A stretch of 7,316 bases of DNA, from positions 1-7,316 of the forward strand of contig JALOMU010000261.1 in NCBI GenBank assembly GCA_025455285.1. The letters run 5' to 3'. A program made the translations under genes and the position numbers. The notes under the pieces were generated by a model. The model saw only the letters and a list, made by a program, of their open reading frames with translations, was not told where the DNA came from and did not search any database. The stretch comes from Flavihumibacter sp. GTDB lineage: Bacteria; Bacteroidota; Bacteroidia; Chitinophagales; Chitinophagaceae. Positions within the stretch are counted from its first letter, which is position 1; each line of letters starts with the position of its first letter. Shown one piece after another: positions 7,218 through 7,316 of this stretch.

Positions 7218-7316
7218 ATGGAACAGGTGCTTTTTGATTTTATAGAACGTTTTATGGAGCTTTCGCAGGATGAAAAGCAGCTTATCCGCGAGCTGAGTAT
7301 CATTAAATCATTCAAA
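7218..7316 (+). CDS. N-terminus of a Crp/Fnr-family transcriptional regulator (partial)
   Basis: An open frame starts at ATG 7218, 12 bases after the CorC-like stop, and runs off the right edge after 33 residues. The sequence (FIERFMELSQDEKQLIREL, then SIIKSFK) resembles the start of Bacteroidota cyclic-nucleotide-binding-fold regulators of the Crp/Fnr type, in which an amphipathic helix of this kind leads into the first beta-strand of the cNMP-binding roll. The diagnostic parts, the cNMP-binding core and the C-terminal helix-turn-helix, lie outside the window, so the call rests on the N-terminal pattern alone. The close spacing on the same strand permits cotranscription with the upstream gene. 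Whether it regulates the efflux genes cannot be judged. Confidence 0.6.
   Translation, partial: MEQVLFDFIERFMELSQDEKQLIRELSIIKSFK

Noticed and set aside
1..7316. Mobile element, CRISPR array, tRNA/rRNA or defence system
   Set aside because: No transposase or integrase motif, terminal inverted repeats, regularly spaced repeats or structured RNA gene was seen. The window is filled by the efflux genes, the CorC-like gene and the two edge fragments.

Overview
The window carries a tripartite RND (resistance-nodulation-division, HAE1-type) drug/solvent efflux operon followed by a CNNM/CorC-type transporter gene. All recognisable genes are on the + strand. The proteins look like those of the phylum Bacteroidota, most likely Chitinophagaceae or a close relative. 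Reasons: the pump sequences are of the Bacteroidota AcrB type, the adaptor and the outer-membrane channel are both predicted lipoproteins, the leaders before the start codons are AT-rich with no recognisable Shine-Dalgarno, and base composition is moderate. The family-level placement is inferred from protein character and not from any search.

Layout: 1-144 is the 3' tail of an unidentified gene. A 76-base gap follows (145-220). 221-1360 encodes the periplasmic adaptor (membrane fusion lipoprotein). 1392-4482 is the AcrB-like inner-membrane pump gene, and it is broken. The reading frame that starts at 1392 runs normally to about 3551, then shifts and stops at 3596. The rest of the pump continues in the +1 frame to 4482. 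Comparison with AcrB shows that about 22 residues are also missing at the joint, so a small out-of-frame deletion explains it better than a simple base-call slip. 4485-5924 encodes the TolC/OprM-like outer-membrane channel lipoprotein, starting 2 bases after the pump stop. 5934-7205 encodes a DUF21/CBS/CorC_HlyC membrane protein, 9 bases further on. 7218-7316 is the beginning of a Crp/Fnr-family regulator that leaves the window.

In an intact version, the pump would use proton-motive force to move amphiphilic compounds from the periplasm or inner-membrane outer leaflet, through the adaptor, into the channel and out of the cell. Adaptor and channel appear intact here but the pump does not, so this locus probably does not form a working efflux complex, unless the joint is an assembly artefact or the two partners serve another pump. 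I found no evidence of an undescribed system, mobile element, CRISPR array or RNA gene. The pump lesion is the main point of interest.
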